DNA of 64,000 bases from Dechloromonas aromatica (nom. nud.). Its GTDB lineage: Bacteria > Pseudomonadota > Gammaproteobacteria > Burkholderiales > Rhodocyclaceae. Location of the stretch: NCBI GenBank assembly GCA_017848965.1, contig JAFIHA010000059.1:62001-126000 (forward strand), written 5' to 3'. Numbering within the stretch: the first letter of the stretch is position 1; each line of letters starts with the position of its first letter. The translations under genes and the position numbers were made by a program. Below are positions 7,922 through 19,552 of the stretch, piece after piece. Under the pieces are notes generated by a model. It did no database searches. It was given only the letters and a program-made list of their open reading frames with translations, and had not been told where the DNA came from.

Positions 7922-9919
7922 ATGTTCCAGATGTCCGAGCCGGCCCGCCGCCTGCTGCTGGCCTGCGGCTGCCTTGCCGCGACCAATGTTGTTGCCGAAG
8001 ACGAACGCGGCCTCGCCCAGGTCGTGGTCACTGCAACCCGCACCGAGCAGTCGATCCGCGAGGTGCCGGCGGCGGTATCGGTGATCGACCGCGAGCGCAT
8101 CGAGGCCTCCGGCGCGACCACCGTCGACCAAGTGCTGCAGGGCGTACCGGGCGTCTACGCGGCGCGCATGGATGCCTCGTCGCCGAACCGCATCGCCCAG
8201 ACCTATACCCGCGGCCTGCCCGGCAACAGCCGGACCCTGGTGCTGCTCGACGGCATTCCGATGAACGTGCTCTACGACGGCCAGGTCGACTGGTCGCAAC
8301 TGAGCACCCAGGACGTCGAGCGCGTCGAAGTGGTGCGCGGCGCCAGTTCCGGGCTCTACGGCGCCAACGCGATGGGCGGCGTGATCAACGTGCTGTCGCG
8401 CGCGCCCGAGCCGGGAACGAAGACGCGGCTCGGTGCCGAGTACGGTAGCCTGAACAGCAAGCGCCTGCTGGTCTCGCATTCGCAGCGTTTCGGTGCCACA
8501 TCGGTACGGGTGTCGGCCAGCCACTTCACCAGCGACGGCTACGACATGTGGCGCCCGGATACCACCATCCCGGCCGCCAACCGCGACAAGATCGGTACGC
8601 TCAAGGACAACGCCGCAATCAAGCTGCTGCACGAGATCGATAGCCGTTCCTTCATCGAGGCCGGCGTCAGCTATCTCAAGGACGAGGCCACCGGTTTCTA
8701 CCGCCCGGGGGCGCCGGGTTACCAGCCGTCGAAACGCGAGCAATACGTGCCGACCGTGCGCTATGTCCGTGACGACGAGAGTTCGAATACCTCGGTCGCG
8801 CTTTACGGGCGTTTCGGCAAGCAGTGGGCGGACACGCTCAATCCGGTCACCTACCGGACGATTTCCGAGAAGGGCTTGTACGAGGATCGCAGCCTGGGTT
8901 TCAACGCCCAGCATTCGCACGCCCTGGGTTCCATCCACCGGGTTACGCTGGGCCTCGATTTTCTCGATGGCGACGTCGACAACCATTTCTCCTATCCGGG
9001 CAGCAGCCGCCTGCGCGACACGCGCGGCGACCTGCGCCGCTACGGCGTCTTCATCCAGGACGAGATGGCACTGACGGCGCGCTGGAAACTCAACCTCGCC
9101 GGTCGCTACGACCACTGGACCACCGGCGGCAACCAGGTGGATAGCGGCGTCGGCCAGCCCAGCACGAGCTACCGCGAGCGTTCCGCCGGCGATTTCTCGC
9201 CCAAGCTGGCGACCCTGTTCAAGGTCAACGATGCTTTCAACCTGCGCGCCAGCGCCGGCCGTGCCTTCAATCTGCCGGACATGTTCAACCTCTACGCCAA
9301 TACCCGGCGCGGCACGACGACCTACTGGGCGAACCCAGATCTCGATCCGGAAACCGTCAAGGCCTACGACCTCGGCGCCGACTATTATTTCGGCCGGCGT
9401 GGCTACGTCAAGGCGACGCTCTATTACAACGACGCCAAGGACTTCATCTATTCGGTCCGCCGCGACGCGACCAATGTCGACAAGATCAACGTCGGCGCCG
9501 TCACCACGCGCGGCCTGGAACTCGAAGCCGCCTACCGCCCGAGCGAGGCGCTGGCGCTGAGCGCGAGCTTCACCTACAACCGCTCGCGGATCGAGGAGAA
9601 CGCCAGCAACCCGGCGCTCGAAGGCAAGTCGCTGACCAGCGTGCCGCGCCGCCAGGGACAAGTGCGCGCCGATTACCGCTGGCCCGGCGGCGCCACCCTG
9701 TCCGCCGCCGTCAACCGGGTCGGCAAGCGCTACGCCGACGACATCAACAGCAAGTCCTACAAGGCTTACACGACGCTCGACCTGAGCGCCAGCTACCCGC
9801 TGGGCAAGACCTTCAGCGCCCGCCTGAACGTCGTCAATGTCGGCGACAAGGTCTACGACGGCATTGGCTACCTGGCGCCCGGACGCACGGTGACCGCCGG
9901 CCTCTACGCGAACTTCTGA
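7922..9919 (+). CDS. TonB-dependent outer-membrane receptor
   Basis: The protein has 665 residues. A short signal peptide ends near VVAED and a TonB box reads QVVVTATR. The plug domain contains RGLPGNSRTLVLLDGIPMN and VERVEVVRGASSGLYGANAMGGVINV. A 22-strand-type barrel follows, ending in GLYANF with the terminal Phe expected for outer-membrane insertion. It would take up an iron-siderophore or similar chelate, though the ligand cannot be read from sequence. The start ATG at 7922 is preceded by a purine-rich GGGGGAAAA. tonB, exbB and exbD follow on the same strand within 30 bp, so transport and energising genes form one unit. Confidence 0.93.
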   Translation: MFQMSEPARRLLLACGCLAATNVVAEDERGLAQVVVTATRTEQSIREVPAAVSVIDRERIEASGATTVDQVLQGVPGVYAARMDASSPNRIAQTYTRGLPGNSRTLVLLDGIPMNVLYDGQVDWSQLSTQDVERVEVVRGASSGLYGANAMGGVINVLSRAPEPGTKTRLGAEYGSLNSKRLLVSHSQRFGATSVRVSASHFTSDGYDMWRPDTTIPAANRDKIGTLKDNAAIKLLHEIDSRSFIEAGVSYLKDEATGFYRPGAPGYQPSKREQYVPTVRYVRDDESSNTSVALYGRFGKQWADTLNPVTYRTISEKGLYEDRSLGFNAQHSHALGSIHRVTLGLDFLDGDVDNHFSYPGSSRLRDTRGDLRRYGVFIQDEMALTARWKLNLAGRYDHWTTGGNQVDSGVGQPSTSYRERSAGDFSPKLATLFKVNDAFNLRASAGRAFNLPDMFNLYANTRRGTTTYWANPDLDPETVKAYDLGADYYFGRRGYVKATLYYNDAKDFIYSVRRDATNVDKINVGAVTTRGLELEAAYRPSEALALSASFTYNRSRIEENASNPALEGKSLTSVPRRQGQVRADYRWPGGATLSAAVNRVGKRYADDINSKSYKAYTTLDLSASYPLGKTFSARLNVVNVGDKVYDGIGYLAPGRTVTAGLYANF

Positions 9920-9944
9920 AAGGGCGCTGGCAAGCGGCGGGCGG

Positions 9945-10658
9945 ATGCCAGCGCGCTACTTCTTGCGTATCATCCCGAAGCTTCGCCACCGTCCGCCGCC
10001 CACCTTGCGCCCGTCGTCCCTTCCTCCCTCCTCGCCAGTGGCCACCCGCTGGCTGGGCATCGCCCTCGTCCTGGCGGTGCACGGCCTGGCGTTGTGGGTC
10101 TTGCTGGCGCAGCGGCTGCTGCCGCTGCCGGAGGAAGCGACGACGCTGATGGTCAATTTCATCGCCCCGCCGGCGCCGCAGCAGACGGCACCCAAGCCGG
10201 CACCGCGACCGCCCGAGCCGAAGCCCTTGCCCAAGCCGGCGCCGCGTCAACTGGTCGCCGAAGCGCCGGTGCTCAGTCCGGCCGAGCCGGTGGCCCCGCC
10301 ACCACCGCCGGCCCCGCCGGTCGAGGTGGCGCCGCCGGCACCGCCCCTGCCCTTGCCGCAGGGCCCGGTGGCGCTGGGCGGCGAGCTGTCGGTGGTCTGC
10401 CCGGAGCGGCAGGCGCCGGCCTACCCGCCGATGTCGCGCCGGCTTGGCGAGACCGGCAAGGTGGTGCTGCGGGTGACGCTCGACGAGCGCGGCAGCGTCG
10501 CCCGGGCGAATGTCGAGCGCAGCAGCGGCTATCCGCGGCTCGACGAAGCGGCGCTCGGCGCCGTGCGCGGCTGGCGCTGCACGCCGGCCCGGCGCAACGG
10601 CCAGGCGGTCGAGGCAACGGCCTTGCAACCCTTTAATTTCGTGCTGGAAGGAAACTGA
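9945..10658 (+). CDS. tonB: Energy transducer TonB
   Basis: This 237-residue protein has a short cytoplasmic N-terminus, one membrane helix (WLGIALVLAVHGLALWVLLAQ), a long Pro-rich and Pro-Lys/Pro-Glu periplasmic spacer at about residues 60-135, and a C-terminal TonB fold ending YPRLDEAALGAVRGWRCTPARRNGQAVEATALQPFNFVLE. It links the ExbBD motor to the receptor encoded 25 bp upstream. Two cysteines in the C-terminal domain (VVCPERQ and WRCTP) resemble those of TonB proteins from other betaproteobacteria. The N-terminal 25 residues before the membrane helix are basic; a later start is possible. Confidence 0.9.
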   Translation: MPARYFLRIIPKLRHRPPPTLRPSSLPPSSPVATRWLGIALVLAVHGLALWVLLAQRLLPLPEEATTLMVNFIAPPAPQQTAPKPAPRPPEPKPLPKPAPRQLVAEAPVLSPAEPVAPPPPPAPPVEVAPPAPPLPLPQGPVALGGELSVVCPERQAPAYPPMSRRLGETGKVVLRVTLDERGSVARANVERSSGYPRLDEAALGAVRGWRCTPARRNGQAVEATALQPFNFVLEGN

Positions 10659-10661
10659 TCG

Positions 10662-11372
10662 ATGCAACCCGCAGTTGTCGAAGGCCTGGGCTTCGCCCAT
10701 TTTCTTGCCCAGGCGGATGGCGTCGGGCGCATCGTGCTCGGCCTGCTGCTGCTGCTGTCGGTGGCGAGCTGGTACCTGATCATCACCAAGTGGCTCGCCA
10801 ACTATCTGGCGCAGCGCCAGGCGGCGGCCTTCCTCGCCCGCTTCTGGCAGGGCGGCTCGCGCAGCGGCCTCGGCCAGCGCCTGCGCGCCGAGAAGATCGA
10901 CAATGCCTTCGCCCGCCTGGCGTTGAACGCCATCGAGGCGGCCGAGGCAGCGGCGGCCGGCGACGACAAGCTGGCGACCGCCGGCGGTCTCGCCGAATAC
11001 CTGACGCGGACGCTGAACAACACCATCGACCAGGAAGCCGCCGCCGCCGAACACGGCCTCACCGTGCTCGCCTCGGCCGGCTCGGCGGCGCCCTACATCG
11101 GCCTCTTCGGCACAGTCTGGGGCATCTACCACGCGCTGGTGCAGATCGGCCTGTCCGGCCAGGGGACGCTCGACAAGGTCGCCGGGCCGGTCGGCGAGGC
11201 GCTGATCATGACCGCACTCGGCCTCGCCGTGGCGATTCCGGCGGTCCTCGCCTACAACGCCTTCAGCCGGCGCAACCGCTTGTGGCTGGCGCGTCTGGAA
11301 GGGTTTGCGCATGACCTCTACGTGCTGCTGACGGTGAAGAACGAAACCGCCGGCGGCGCCCGGGGCGGCTGA
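10662..11372 (+). CDS. exbB: ExbB (MotA/TolQ/ExbB proton-channel family)
   Basis: The 236-residue inner-membrane protein has three membrane helices: the first at about residues 25-45, then two after a long cytoplasmic loop, with the family signature SAAPYIGLFGTVWGIYHAL and the final helix GEALIMTALGLAVAIPAVLAYN. With ExbD it forms the proton-driven motor that energises TonB. It begins 3 bp after tonB and its stop overlaps the start of exbD (TGATG), so the three are co-translated. Confidence 0.95.
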   Translation: MQPAVVEGLGFAHFLAQADGVGRIVLGLLLLLSVASWYLIITKWLANYLAQRQAAAFLARFWQGGSRSGLGQRLRAEKIDNAFARLALNAIEAAEAAAAGDDKLATAGGLAEYLTRTLNNTIDQEAAAAEHGLTVLASAGSAAPYIGLFGTVWGIYHALVQIGLSGQGTLDKVAGPVGEALIMTALGLAVAIPAVLAYNAFSRRNRLWLARLEGFAHDLYVLLTVKNETAGGARGG

Positions 11373-11797
11373 TGGCGGCCGGCGACTTCCGCCGCTACCG
11401 CGGCCGGGCCGACGGCCCGAAGGCCGAGATGAACGTCGTCCCGCTGGTCGACGTGATGCTGGTGCTGCTGGTCATCTTCATCGTCACCGCGCCGCTGCTC
11501 ACGCACGCGGTCAAGATCGACCTGCCGAAGGCGGCGAGCGCGGTGAACCTGACCAAGCCCGAGCACATCGAATTCGGACTGCGCGAGAGCGGCGAGATGT
11601 TCTGGAACGGCGAGCCGGTGACGCTCGAAGAACTGTCCGCGCGCTGCGCCACCGCCGCCGCGCAGTCGCCGCCGCCGGAACTGCATATCCGCGCCGACCG
11701 CCTGGTGCCCTACGAAAAGGTGGCGCAGGTGATGGCGGTCGCGGCGCGCAACGGCCTGGCCAGGATCGGCTTCGTCAGCGACCCGGCGGCGCCGTAG
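11372..11797 (+). CDS. exbD: ExbD biopolymer transport protein
   Basis: The 141-residue protein has an N-terminal cytoplasmic segment, a single membrane helix carrying the essential aspartate (EMNVVPLVDVMLVLLVIFIVTAPL), and a periplasmic domain ending YEKVAQVMAVAARNGLARIGFVSDP. It is the partner of ExbB in the TonB motor. The start overlaps the exbB stop by one base. The C-terminus PAAP is short and ends the tonB-exbB-exbD cluster. Confidence 0.95.
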   Translation: MAAGDFRRYRGRADGPKAEMNVVPLVDVMLVLLVIFIVTAPLLTHAVKIDLPKAASAVNLTKPEHIEFGLRESGEMFWNGEPVTLEELSARCATAAAQSPPPELHIRADRLVPYEKVAQVMAVAARNGLARIGFVSDPAAP

Positions 11798-11822
11798 CGG
11801 CAATCGGCCGGGGGCGGGATTT

Positions 11823-11841
11823 CCCGGCTTGCTTCGCCGGG
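11823..11841 (+). terminator. Possible terminator after exbD
   Basis: CCCGGC at 11823-11828 pairs with GCCGGG at 11836-11841 around a 7-nt loop, 25 bp after the exbD stop, followed by a short GTTTG. It lacks a proper T-run, so it is a weak candidate. It separates exbD from the histidine kinase. Confidence 0.35.
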
Positions 11842-11894
11842 GTTTGCGCGCATAATTGCCAAAATTGCAATCATTGGCAGGGGGCGCGACCGGG

Positions 11895-14515
<2,621 letters not shown>

Positions 14516-14519
<4 letters not shown>

Positions 14520-15118
14520 CGCCGGCGCCAGACCTGCCAGCGTTCGCGGCCGGCGAAGACCGGGATCGAGTCGGCGGCTTCCCGGTCCTCGATGCACTCG
14601 AACGCCGGTTCGAGCAGCGCATCGAGCTGTTCGCGCCGGATGCCGAAGGGCGGCCCCTTGAGCTGCTCGCAGACGAAGAAATAGCCGGCGAGCAGGGCGC
14701 CAGTCGGCAGCAGCGCGGCGACCTGGCGGCCCCAGTCGTCCCACAGCTTGCGCGGCAAGGCACAGAGGAAGGCGCGTTCGTAGATCAGTTCGAGGGGCCG
14801 TGGTGGCTGGTAGGCGAAGAAATCGCCGCAGACCAGGTCGACCGCCGCCGTGCCGAGCACGGCACGCGCCTTGTCCACTGCCACCGGCGAGAAATCGAGC
14901 GCCGTCACCGGCCAGCCGGCGCCGGCCAGGAAAGCCGCTTCCCAGCCGCTGCCGCAACCCGGAACCAGGGTTTCGAGCGGCGCCCGGGCGGCGACGAAGG
15001 CGGCGAAGTCGGCGGGAACGCCCCCGGCATCCCAGGGGATGGCGCCGGCGCCGAAGCGGCTGCACCAGAAATCCGGGTGTTCCGGACGTTGCGTGGTCGG
15101 TTTGACGATGTCGTTCAT
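14516..15118 (-). CDS. TPMT-family SAM-dependent methyltransferase
   Basis: The 200-residue protein has the SAM-binding fold of the thiopurine S-methyltransferase family: LVPGCGSGWEAAFLAGAGWPVTALDFSP covers motif I and the acidic loop, and ERAFLCALPRKLWDDWGRQV matches the family core. Bacterial members methylate thiols, selenium or tellurium compounds; the substrate here is unknown. The start is the ATG at 15118, overlapping the stop of the thioredoxin-like gene (ATGA), so the two are coupled. Its TAA at 14516-14518 shares two bases with the TAA of the convergent histidine kinase gene. Confidence 0.85.
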
Positions 15119-15603
15119 GGCTTCTTCAGGGCGAGCGCCGACTGTTCGACGGCGTCCTCGAGGTAACTCTGGTAGAAATCCGGCAGCCGGGCGCCGACGA
15201 TCGGCGGGTGCAGGCGACGCCCGCCCGGTCCGTAAAAGGCGACCACCGGCACCAGCTTGATCTTCTCGGCAGCGGCGAAGGCGGCGTGGGTCGTCGGCCG
15301 GCCGGCGAAATCGCGCAGCGCGGCGTCGCTGTCCTGGCGGACTTCGCGAATCACGACGCGCTTGCCGTAGCGCGGGTCGGCGGCCAGCGGCTGCAGATAG
15401 TCGCGCTTCACCGCCTGGCAGAAGCTGCAGTCGGCGCGGCTGAAAATGACGATCAGCGGGCCGCCGGCGCGGGCCGCGGCAGCGGCTTCGGCATCCAGCG
15501 CGGCGGCCGCCGGCAGCGCTTCGGTGGCCGGGGAGGCCAGGGGGAGGCATGCTAGAATCAGGGCCCCGATCAGCCTGACCCCGTCATTCCAGGATTGCCT
15601 CAT
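15115..15603 (-). CDS. Periplasmic thioredoxin-fold protein (CSFC)
   Basis: The 162-residue protein has a signal peptide ([19 protein letters not shown]) and then a thioredoxin fold with [10 protein letters not shown] at C59-C62 and a cis-proline-like VPVVAFYG segment. This resembles SoxW/thiol-disulfide thioredoxin-like proteins. The role is presumably periplasmic disulfide handling. The start ATG is at 15603-15601 and its GAGGAG ribosome-binding site lies inside the coding region of the divergent hemC, whose own ATG is at 15602-15604: both starts share the tetramer CATG. It is coupled to the downstream methyltransferase gene. Confidence 0.82.
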   Translation of the reverse strand: MRQSWNDGVRLIGALILACLPLASPATEALPAAAALDAEAAAAARAGGPLIVIFSRADCSFCQAVKRDYLQPLAADPRYGKRVVIREVRQDSDAALRDFAGRPTTHAAFAAAEKIKLVPVVAFYGPGGRRLHPPIVGARLPDFYQSYLEDAVEQSALALKKP

Positions 15604-16534
15604 GTCCGCTCCTCAGAAAATCGTCATCGCCACCCGTGAATCCCGTCTCGCCATGTGGCAGGCAGTCCATGTCCAGGGTCGTCTGGCGAGTTTAAATCCG
15701 GCCTCGGAAGTTGTCATTCTCGGCATGACCACGCGCGGCGACCAGATCCTCGACCGCCCGCTCGCCGAAATCGGCGGCAAGGGCCTCTTCATCAAGGAAC
15801 TGGAAGTGGCGATGCAGGCCGGTCAGGCGCACCTCGCCGTGCATTCGATGAAGGACGTGCCGATGACGATGCCGGAAGGCTTCGTCCTGGCTGCCATCTC
15901 GGCGCGCGAGAATCCGCTCGACGCCTTCGTCTCGAACAAGTACGCCGGCCTCGACGAACTGCCGGCCGGTGCCGTCGTCGGCACCTCCAGCCTGCGCCGC
16001 GAGGCGACCCTGCGCGCCCGCTATCCGCAGCTGACAATCAAGAGCCTGCGCGGCAACCTCGACACCCGGCTGAAGAAGCTCGACGCCGGCGAGTACGACG
16101 CGATCATCCTGGCCGCCGCCGGCCTGATCCGTCTCGGCCTGGCCGACCGGGTCAAGGCGGTGCTCAGCGCCGAACAGTCGCTGCCGGCGCCCGGTCAGGG
16201 CGCGCTCGGCATCGAACTGCTGGCCGGCGATGCCGCCATGGCTGCCGTCGTCGCCCCACTGAACGATCCGGAAACCGCCCACTGCGTCAAGGCCGAACGC
16301 GCGCTGTCGCGGGCCCTCGGCGGTTCCTGCCAGGTGCCGCTGGGCGGCTACGCGATCATCGACAACGGCGAACTCTGGCTGCGCGGTTTCGTCGCCAGCG
16401 TCGACGGCCAGCAGATGGTCAGCGGCGAAGTGCGCGGTGCGCCGGCCGCCGACGAGGCGCTCGGCCGCCAGCTCGCCGAGATGCTGCGGGCGCAGGGGGC
16501 GGACGCCATCCTCGCCGGGCTGGCCTGCCACTGA
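15602..16534 (+). CDS. hemC: Hydroxymethylbilane synthase (porphobilinogen deaminase)
   Basis: The 310-residue enzyme polymerises four porphobilinogen units to hydroxymethylbilane. Recognisable blocks are [13 protein letters not shown] at the N-terminus, [28 protein letters not shown] and the cofactor-attachment cysteine in [10 protein letters not shown]. The start at 15602 has AGGA ten bases upstream and gives the usual family N-terminus. It heads hemC-hemD-hemX-hemY and its start codon overlaps that of the divergent thioredoxin-like gene. Confidence 0.97.
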   Translation: MSAPQKIVIATRESRLAMWQAVHVQGRLASLNPASEVVILGMTTRGDQILDRPLAEIGGKGLFIKELEVAMQAGQAHLAVHSMKDVPMTMPEGFVLAAISARENPLDAFVSNKYAGLDELPAGAVVGTSSLRREATLRARYPQLTIKSLRGNLDTRLKKLDAGEYDAIILAAAGLIRLGLADRVKAVLSAEQSLPAPGQGALGIELLAGDAAMAAVVAPLNDPETAHCVKAERALSRALGGSCQVPLGGYAIIDNGELWLRGFVASVDGQQMVSGEVRGAPAADEALGRQLAEMLRAQGADAILAGLACH

Positions 16535-16539
16535 AGACG

Positions 16540-17319
16540 ATGGATTCCGGCGCGCTGGCCGGTCGCCGCATCGTCGTCACCCGGCCGCGCGACCAGGCGG
16601 CGCCGTTGGCCCGGCTGATCGCCGCCGCCGGGGGCGATGCCCTTCTCTTTCCGTTGCTGGAAATTGCCCCGGCCGATGACCGCCGGCCGCTCGAGGCGCT
16701 CGCCCGCCAACTCGCCGACTATCGGCTGGCCGTCTTCGTCAGCCCCAACGCCGTCGCCCATGCCCTGCCGACCCTGCTCGCCGCCGGCGACTGGCCGGCA
16801 TCGCTGATCCCGGCCGCGGTCGGCCCGGGCACGGTGCGGGCGCTCGAAGAAGCCGGCATCGCTGGCTGCATCGCGCCGCGCGAGCGCTTCGACTCGGAAG
16901 GCCTGCTCGCCTTGCCGGAACTGGCGCCGGTCGCCGTCGCCGGTTGCCGCGTCGCCATCCTGCGTGGTGACGGCGGCCGCGAACTGCTCGCCGACACCTT
17001 GCGCCAGCGCGGGGCGAGCGTCGATGCCGTCACCTGCTACCAACGCAGCGGCCCAGCCGGCGGCTTCGCCAGCCTGGTCGACGCCTGGCGCGAGGCACGC
17101 CTCGACGCCATCGTCGTCTCCAGCAGCGAGGCGCTGCGCTATCTGGTCGACGGCCTGCCCCCCGAGGGGCGGGCATATTTGCAGCAAACCCCGCTCTTCG
17201 TGCCGCACGCCCGGATCGCCGAAAGCGCCCGCGCCCTCGGTCTCGAGCACGTGGTGCTGACCGAAGGCGCCGACAGCGGTCTGATCCGCGGATTACTTGC
17301 TTATAATTGGTGCGCATGA
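16540..17319 (+). CDS. hemD: Uroporphyrinogen-III synthase
   Basis: The 259-residue protein closes and isomerises hydroxymethylbilane to uroporphyrinogen III, the last intermediate common to heme, siroheme and heme d1. It contains RRIVVTRPRDQAAPLARLIAAAGG at the N-terminus, FVSPNAVAHAL, AVGPGTVRALEEAGI and VVSSSEALRYLVDGL in the expected order. It begins 5 bp after hemC and ends overlapping the hemX start (ATGA). In this organism it also feeds NirE, encoded at 54.7 kb. Confidence 0.95.
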   Translation: MDSGALAGRRIVVTRPRDQAAPLARLIAAAGGDALLFPLLEIAPADDRRPLEALARQLADYRLAVFVSPNAVAHALPTLLAAGDWPASLIPAAVGPGTVRALEEAGIAGCIAPRERFDSEGLLALPELAPVAVAGCRVAILRGDGGRELLADTLRQRGASVDAVTCYQRSGPAGGFASLVDAWREARLDAIVVSSSEALRYLVDGLPPEGRAYLQQTPLFVPHARIAESARALGLEHVVLTEGADSGLIRGLLAYNWCA

Positions 17320-18347
17320 ACGCAGAACAATCTTCTACTCCCGCCGTCGAGCCGGAAGCGCCCCGCGTGACGCCCCGCCGCCGCGGCGCTCAGGGGGCGC
17401 TGTGGCTGGTTCCGGCGCTGCTGCTCGGTGGTGTGCTGGCCTGGCACGTGGTCGATAGCCGGCGTGAAATCGACAGCCTGCGCAGCGAGATCAACCGCCG
17501 TTTCGCCGATCTCGACAGTCCGGCGCACAAGGAAATGCTGGCCGGCCTGGGTGAGCGCATCGCCGCCCTCGAAGCGCGCCAGGAAGCCAGTCGCGACCAG
17601 GAAGCGGCACTGCAGGCGCTGTTCCAGGACGTCGCCAGCGGCCGCGAGGCGGCCGACCTGCTCGAAATCGAGCGCGACGTGACGCTGGCCGCGCAACAAC
17701 TGCAACTGGCCGGCGACGTGCCGGTCGCGCTACTTGCCCTGCGCGCCGCCGACGCCCAGCTCGCCCGCCTCGACAAGGCCAGCCTGCTGCCGTTGCGCAA
17801 GGCGCTGGCCGCCGATATCGCCCGTCTCGACGGCCTGCCGCGTGTCGACCTCGCCGGCACCAGCCTGCGTCTCGAGGAAGTCTTGCGCGGCATCGACAAG
17901 TTCCCCTTCGCCGCGCATGCCCGGCCGCACGAGGAGGCGCCGGTCGCGGCAGCGGACGAAACGCCGCCGGCCTTGCCCTGGTGGCGCCTGGCGCTGGCCG
18001 ATGCCTGGCAGGAAGTGCGCAACCTGATCCGCATCCAGCGTTTCGACCGCGCCGAAGCGCCGCTGCTGGCGCCTGAGCAGGGTTTCTTCCTGCGCGAAAC
18101 CCTCAAGCTGCGCCTGCTCAGCGCCCGTCTCGCGCTGTTCGCCCGCGACGAGGCGAGTTTCCGTAACGAGCTGAAGGAAGCGCAGGCCTGGCTGGGCCGT
18201 TACTTCGCCGGCGATGACCGCGCGGTGGCGGCGGCCCAGGCGCAGTTGAAGGAACTCGCCGCCGCCGACATCGTCCTCGAACTGCCCGATCTGCGGGCCA
18301 GCCAGCAGGCGCTGGCGGCCTTGCGCGAAGCCGGGGAAAAACAGTGA
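17316..18347 (+). CDS. hemX: HemX-like membrane protein
   Basis: The 343-residue protein has a Pro/Arg-rich cytoplasmic N-terminus, one membrane helix (ALWLVPALLLGGVLAWHVV), a coiled-coil segment (about residues 50-100, heptads such as IDSLRSEINRRFADL) and an alpha-helical C-terminal domain of the HemX/DUF513 family. It is associated with heme biosynthesis genes in proteobacteria, but its biochemical role is not settled. The ATG at 17316 overlaps the hemD stop; in-frame TTG and GTG codons lie six to nine bases upstream. Its stop overlaps the GTG start of hemY. Confidence 0.88.
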   Translation: MNAEQSSTPAVEPEAPRVTPRRRGAQGALWLVPALLLGGVLAWHVVDSRREIDSLRSEINRRFADLDSPAHKEMLAGLGERIAALEARQEASRDQEAALQALFQDVASGREAADLLEIERDVTLAAQQLQLAGDVPVALLALRAADAQLARLDKASLLPLRKALAADIARLDGLPRVDLAGTSLRLEEVLRGIDKFPFAAHARPHEEAPVAAADETPPALPWWRLALADAWQEVRNLIRIQRFDRAEAPLLAPEQGFFLRETLKLRLLSARLALFARDEASFRNELKEAQAWLGRYFAGDDRAVAAAQAQLKELAAADIVLELPDLRASQQALAALREAGEKQ

Positions 18348-19531
18348 AGGGCTTGTTCTGGCTGCTCCTGCTGTTCGCCCTGGCGGTGGTCGTCGCGCTT
18401 GCCGCCAGCCTCAATGCCGGTTACGTGCTGCTCGTCGTGCCGCCCTGGCGCGTCGAGGTGTCGCTCAACTTCTTCGTGCTGGCGTTGTTGATTGGCTTCT
18501 TCGTCGCCTACGCCGCCCTGCGCGCCGTCTCGCTGACCCTGGGCATGCCGGCGCAGGTCGGTGCCTATCGCCGGCGCCAGTTGCGCGAGAAGTCCGGGCA
18601 GATGTTCCAGGATGCCGTGCGCCATCTCTTCGAAGGCCGTTTCGGCCAGGCCCTGAAGCGCGCCGGCGAAGCCTACGATGCCGGCCGGGCGCCGGCGCTG
18701 GCGGCGCTGATCGCCGCCCGTGCGGCGCAGCGCCTGGGCGAGCCGGGGCGCCAGCAGGAATGGCTGGAAAAGGCCAAGCAGCAGGATGCGCGCAACGAAG
18801 CGGCGACGCTGATGCTGGAAGCCGAGATGTACAACGAGGAGCGCCGTTTCGATGAAGCGCTGGCCGCGCTGCAACGCCTGCAGGGCAAGCAGGGCCGGCA
18901 CATCGCCGCGCTGCGCCTGGAATTGCGGGCGCGCCAGGGGCTCGGCGACTGGGACGGCGTGCTCAAGCTGCTGCGCCAGTTGGCCAAGCGCGACGCGTTG
19001 GCGCCGGAACTGGTCAGCGCGCTGTCGAGCAAGGCGCATCTGGCCAATCTTGCCCGTTGCGGCGCCGACCGCGAGGCGCTGGTCGCCTACCTGCGCAAGC
19101 TGCCGGAGGCGGAGCGCAGCCTCAAGGTCGTCCTCGCCGCGGTGCGCGGCCTGGCGGCGGCGGGAGCAGACGCCGACGCGCAGAAGCTGATCGAGGAACA
19201 ACTGGAAGGTAACGACGACGAGTCCTGGCAGAGCGAACTGCCAGCCATCTACGGCAGCCTCGCCGGCGGCGACCAGTTGTCGCGTATCGCCCGCGGCGAA
19301 GCTTGGTTGCGGCAGCGGCCGGCGCACGCCGCGCTGCTCCTGGCGCTGGGCCGGATGTGCGCGCGCCAGCGGCTGTGGGGCAAGGCGCAGAGTTTCCTGG
19401 AGGCGTCGCTGGCGGTCGAGGATACGCAAGCCGGCCACCTCGAACTGGCCCGTCTCGACGACCAGCTCGAGCGTGTCGACGACGCCAACCGCCACTACCG
19501 CGCGGCGGTCGCCCCGAACACGCTGAAGTGA
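18344..19531 (+). CDS. hemY: HemY-like TPR membrane protein
   Basis: The 395-residue protein has two N-terminal membrane helices (LFWLLLLFALAVVVALAASL and FFVLALLIGFFVAYAAL) followed by helical TPR-like repeats. This is the proteobacterial HemY of the hemCDXY operon, not the protoporphyrinogen oxidase that carries the same name in Bacillus. A scaffold role in tetrapyrrole synthesis is proposed in the literature. The start is GTG at 18344, overlapping hemX. Its TGA is the first base triplet of a palindrome shared with the stop of hemF. Confidence 0.88.
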   Translation: MKGLFWLLLLFALAVVVALAASLNAGYVLLVVPPWRVEVSLNFFVLALLIGFFVAYAALRAVSLTLGMPAQVGAYRRRQLREKSGQMFQDAVRHLFEGRFGQALKRAGEAYDAGRAPALAALIAARAAQRLGEPGRQQEWLEKAKQQDARNEAATLMLEAEMYNEERRFDEALAALQRLQGKQGRHIAALRLELRARQGLGDWDGVLKLLRQLAKRDALAPELVSALSSKAHLANLARCGADREALVAYLRKLPEAERSLKVVLAAVRGLAAAGADADAQKLIEEQLEGNDDESWQSELPAIYGSLAGGDQLSRIARGEAWLRQRPAHAALLLALGRMCARQRLWGKAQSFLEASLAVEDTQAGHLELARLDDQLERVDDANRHYRAAVAPNTLK

Positions 19532-19552
19532 GCCGGCCGCTGTGCCGGCTCA
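19529..19552. terminator. Bidirectional hairpin containing both convergent stop codons
   Basis: TGAGCCGGC at 19529-19537 and GCCGGCTCA at 19544-19552 form a perfect 9-bp inverted repeat with a 6-nt loop. Its left end is the TGA of hemY and its right end is the TGA (read on the minus strand) of hemF. No T-run is present. Confidence 0.55.

Noticed and set aside
7739-9661. Open minus-strand frame extending pepN upstream by about 640 codons
   Set aside because: It is the antisense of the TonB receptor gene, lacks any family resemblance, and pepN has its normal N-terminus at 7738. High GC keeps antisense frames open.
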